64,000 nt of DNA, taken from NCBI RefSeq assembly GCF_002903145.1, contig NZ_PPDJ01000009.1, positions 1 through 64,000 of the forward strand. The letters are read 5' to 3'. Shown here piece by piece: positions 61,946 to 64,000 of the stretch. The stretch comes from Halobacteriovorax sp. DA5 (GTDB lineage: Bacteria; Bdellovibrionota; Bacteriovoracia; Bacteriovoracales; Bacteriovoracaceae). How positions within the stretch are numbered: the stretch's first letter is position 1; each line of letters starts with the position of its first letter. The translations under genes were made by a program, and so were the position numbers. Below the pieces are notes generated by a model. It worked only from the letters and a program-made list of their open reading frames with translations, was not told the origin of the DNA and did no database searches.

Positions 61946-63018
61946 TGAAAATACCTCTTTTTCGTCCATATTCTAGTAGCTCATTACCAATGGAAATTAA
62001 AAGGGTGATTGAATCAGGTCACTGGACTGGTGGACGTGAAGTTAGCGAGGTTGAGAATATATTAGCTGAAACATTTAATTTTCCCAATTTTACTTGTACA
62101 AGTAGCGCTACTTCAGCCTTTGAAATTTTAATAGATACATTTTATCCTGATTCAAAGGTCAATATCGTTGTTCCAGTGAATACATTCGCAGCTACTGCAG
62201 AAGTACCTCGTAGATTAGGGCATAAGGTTATTTTCTGTGATGTAGATGTAAAAACAGGAATGATTGATATAGCGTCTCTAAAATTGATATTAAATTCTCA
62301 TAAAGTTGATTGTGTTATTCCCGTATCAATTGGTGGGCATCTTTATGACAGAGAGAAGCTTAAAGAATTAAAACAAAGCTATGGATTTGATATTATTGAA
62401 GATTTAGCTCAACTTATTTATAAAGATTGTTTCGATCATTTTGTTGATGCAGCATTCTTTAGTTTCTATCCTAATAAAATACTATCATCTCCTGATGGAG
62501 GTGGTTTTGTTCTATCTGATGAAAGTAAATTAGAAGATTTACGTAAGGTTCGCTTGCATGGAATTAAGCGTATTTCTCCGATAGAATATGATATTGAATG
62601 TCTTGGCCGAAAAGCAAATATGACTGATCTTAGTGCAGTTATTTTGAAAGATCAGATATATGCTCTTGATGAAAAAATAAAACGTCGACAATCAAGAGTT
62701 GTTCGATATCAGAATCTTCTTAAGGATATTCCACAAATCTCTTGTTTAGATCATAGTGAAAATATTATTTCCTCTCTTTTTGTTATACATGCTAAAAATA
62801 GAAAAGAGCTTCAAATTCATATGGCTGATAATGGAGTCCAAACATCTATTCACTTTAAACCTCTTCATTTACATTCATATTGGAAAAAAGATGAGTTAGT
62901 GTTTTCAGGTGCTGAAAGCTATTACTCTACATCTTTAAGTTTACCTTTTTACGAAACTCTCGAAGATAATGAAATAAGTTACATCGTGGAGCTTATAGCT
63001 AAATTTTATTCTAATTAA
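61945..63018 (+). CDS. DegT/DnrJ/EryC1/StrS-family aminotransferase
   Basis: The 357-aa PLP enzyme has LFRPYSSSSLPMEI, SGHWTGGREVSEVE, VVPVNTFAATAEVPRRLGHK, IIEDLAQL and FFSFYPNKILSSPDGG, with the PLP-binding Lys at residue 178. Family members put an amino group on nucleotide-linked keto sugars or cyclitols. With the amidinotransferase, glycosyltransferase-like proteins and deacetylase this suggests an aminated, possibly guanidinylated sugar or cyclitol (inference). It is the last plus-strand gene and overlaps the PIG-L gene by 8 bases. Confidence 0.88.
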   Translation: MKIPLFRPYSSSSLPMEIKRVIESGHWTGGREVSEVENILAETFNFPNFTCTSSATSAFEILIDTFYPDSKVNIVVPVNTFAATAEVPRRLGHKVIFCDVDVKTGMIDIASLKLILNSHKVDCVIPVSIGGHLYDREKLKELKQSYGFDIIEDLAQLIYKDCFDHFVDAAFFSFYPNKILSSPDGGGFVLSDESKLEDLRKVRLHGIKRISPIEYDIECLGRKANMTDLSAVILKDQIYALDEKIKRRQSRVVRYQNLLKDIPQISCLDHSENIISSLFVIHAKNRKELQIHMADNGVQTSIHFKPLHLHSYWKKDELVFSGAESYYSTSLSLPFYETLEDNEISYIVELIAKFYSN

Positions 63019-63673
63019 TAATACGCTCGATGTAGAAGGACTCAGCTAATAATTTCCCGCACTTTGTGCCTTCTGTTTTTGCGAGAATTTCTAAATTTTC
63101 AATCGAACGAGGATGAGGGAAGGCATGCAATTCACTTTCGTAAGCGCACATGGCCTTAATCTTTATTTTCAAGTCCTCACTATCTATTGAATTAAAATAG
63201 TTTTTTCTTGTTTGTTGATATTGCGAAGATTGAAATTCAATACTTGAAGGTATATCAAAAGAAAAAATATGGGTGGTTAAATTCTCTGGTAGTGCTCTAA
63301 AAGCAGTTAATACTGCTTTATTAGTGATTTGATGATCAATATTCAAATCATTAGATGAGTGTGTGTAGACAATATTGGGACAAAATTCTTTTTTAACAGA
63401 TTCTATCTTCTGTATTATGTCGATGAGCTCATGGCCATCTAGGCGATTGTCTTTAAAATCTAACTTCTTAAAGCTTTCTACTCCTAGGATATTCATGGCC
63501 TTTAGGAATTCTTGATGACGGTTTTCTACATCTTTCCCTTGTGCAGAAGTACTGTCCGTTAGAACTAGTATGAATACTTCATCACCACAATTAATATGTT
63601 TATTAATTGTTGCTCCACAACCTAGTACTTCATCATCTGCATGGGCAACTACTACTAATACTTTGTTTTTCAT
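63011..63673 (-). CDS. PIG-L/LmbE-family deacetylase
   Basis: The 220-aa protein has VVAHADDEVLGCGAT (zinc ligands His11 and Asp14, catalytic Asp13), DSTSAQGKDVENRHQEF and DLNIDHQ. PIG-L enzymes remove acetyl groups from N-acetyl sugars or related conjugates using zinc. It is convergent with the aminotransferase gene. Its ATG overlaps the stop of an upstream minus-strand gene by 3 bases. Confidence 0.88.
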   Translation of the reverse strand: MKNKVLVVVAHADDEVLGCGATINKHINCGDEVFILVLTDSTSAQGKDVENRHQEFLKAMNILGVESFKKLDFKDNRLDGHELIDIIQKIESVKKEFCPNIVYTHSSNDLNIDHQITNKAVLTAFRALPENLTTHIFSFDIPSSIEFQSSQYQQTRKNYFNSIDSEDLKIKIKAMCAYESELHAFPHPRSIENLEILAKTEGTKCGKLLAESFYIERIIN

Positions 63674-64000
63674 GGCGCTACCTTTTCAAAACTCCAATAA
63701 TCATCACACTGGCAGACTTCAAAAGGGCATGTGATTGCTGTCGTTTTAAAGTCACAGGTTAGAATGTGTTTTTTCGTGTTTTTACAAGCATAGGATACTT
63801 GAGCATCATAATGAATGATAAATGCCCTAATGTCACACCTCCAACCTTTAAGTCTGTTATAACCATGATTTAAAAAATCTGATTTAGAAAGGTGATGAAT
63901 CGAGTTTTTTAATTTTATTAAGGTTGTTTCTTTATTTTCTAGTAGAGTTATCTTGGCTTCACATTCTTTTATAAAGGATTCGATTACTTCTTGATATGCT
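63670..64000 (-). CDS. C-terminal part of a probable radical SAM protein (truncated by window edge)
   Basis: On the minus strand an open frame enters from the right edge and ends at 63670, giving about 110 residues. It has a helical stretch (ENKETTLIKLKNSIHH), then GWRCDIRAFIIHYDAQVSYA and CPFEVCQCDDYW. That layout (G-W-x-C, a strand, Cys, then CxxxxCxC) is like the C-terminal cluster-binding region of SPASM/twitch radical SAM proteins. The catalytic N-terminus lies outside the window. It is translationally coupled to the PIG-L gene. Confidence 0.5.
   Translation of the reverse strand, partial: AYQEVIESFIKECEAKITLLENKETTLIKLKNSIHHLSKSDFLNHGYNRLKGWRCDIRAFIIHYDAQVSYACKNTKKHILTCDFKTTAITCPFEVCQCDDYWSFEKVAP

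Noticed and set aside
48608..63018. Ordinary prophage
   Set aside because: No integrase, terminase, portal, capsid, tape-measure or lysis gene is visible, and no attachment-site repeats or tRNA border were found. Only one protein has a phage-structural flavour.

Overview
The window is 64 kb of AT-rich bacterial chromosome from a Gram-negative organism. It carries a LolA-type lipoprotein carrier, outer-membrane barrels, a TolC-family protein and lipoproteins. RNase Y, RNase P RNA of bacterial type A, a fused E1 dehydrogenase, HD-GYP signalling and secreted hydrolases fit the predatory Bdellovibrionota, most likely the low-GC Bacteriovorax/Halobacteriovorax branch. That placement is an inference from gene content and base composition; no database search was possible.

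From 1 to about 48.2 kb the window is housekeeping sequence in short operons on both strands. It holds an Lrp regulator divergent from a LysE exporter, HD-GYP, smc-lolA, a lytic transglycosylase, rimO, a very large lipoprotein, epmA, and ftsY-zapA-5-formyl-THF cyclo-ligase-rny. Next come a dus gene, a Nudix hydrolase, a CorC/HlyC transporter behind a structured leader, and a thioredoxin-reductase-like flavoprotein overlapping a secreted lipase-like gene that appears to start at ATT. A branched-chain amino-acid block (leucine dehydrogenase, fused E1 alpha-beta) is followed by ung, a ComEC-like gene, nadC-nadB, mutY, an oligopeptidase B, rnpB, a TolC-family gene, aroC, and an aroB-aroA fusion. 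Several genes are absent from a simple ORF scan: two truncated at the window edges, a 43-aa membrane peptide, and the true 5' part of the lipase.

From about 48.2 kb to the right edge the character changes. About fifteen plus-strand genes (48608-63018) are packed with overlaps of 1-11 bases. They encode a phage-fibre-like protein with a WND-type C-terminal domain, a 187-aa protein ending in four CxC pairs at an exact six-residue period, and seven radical SAM enzymes, three of them tandem paralogues. The set also includes an arginine:glycine-type amidinotransferase, glycosyltransferase-like proteins, a DegT/DnrJ/EryC1 aminotransferase and several proteins of unknown family. A convergent PIG-L deacetylase and the C-terminus of an apparent eighth radical SAM protein lie at the right edge. 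The Cys-rich gene has the best Shine-Dalgarno sequence I noticed in the window and sits directly downstream of two radical SAM genes.

My reading is that this is an uncharacterised maturation or decoration system. A fibre-like or RiPP-like Cys-rich polypeptide would be modified by radical SAM chemistry, and amidino, amino and sugar groups would be added to it or to an associated glycan. No capsid, portal, terminase or integrase gene is visible, so it is not an ordinary prophage. The assignment of function to the whole cluster is inference.
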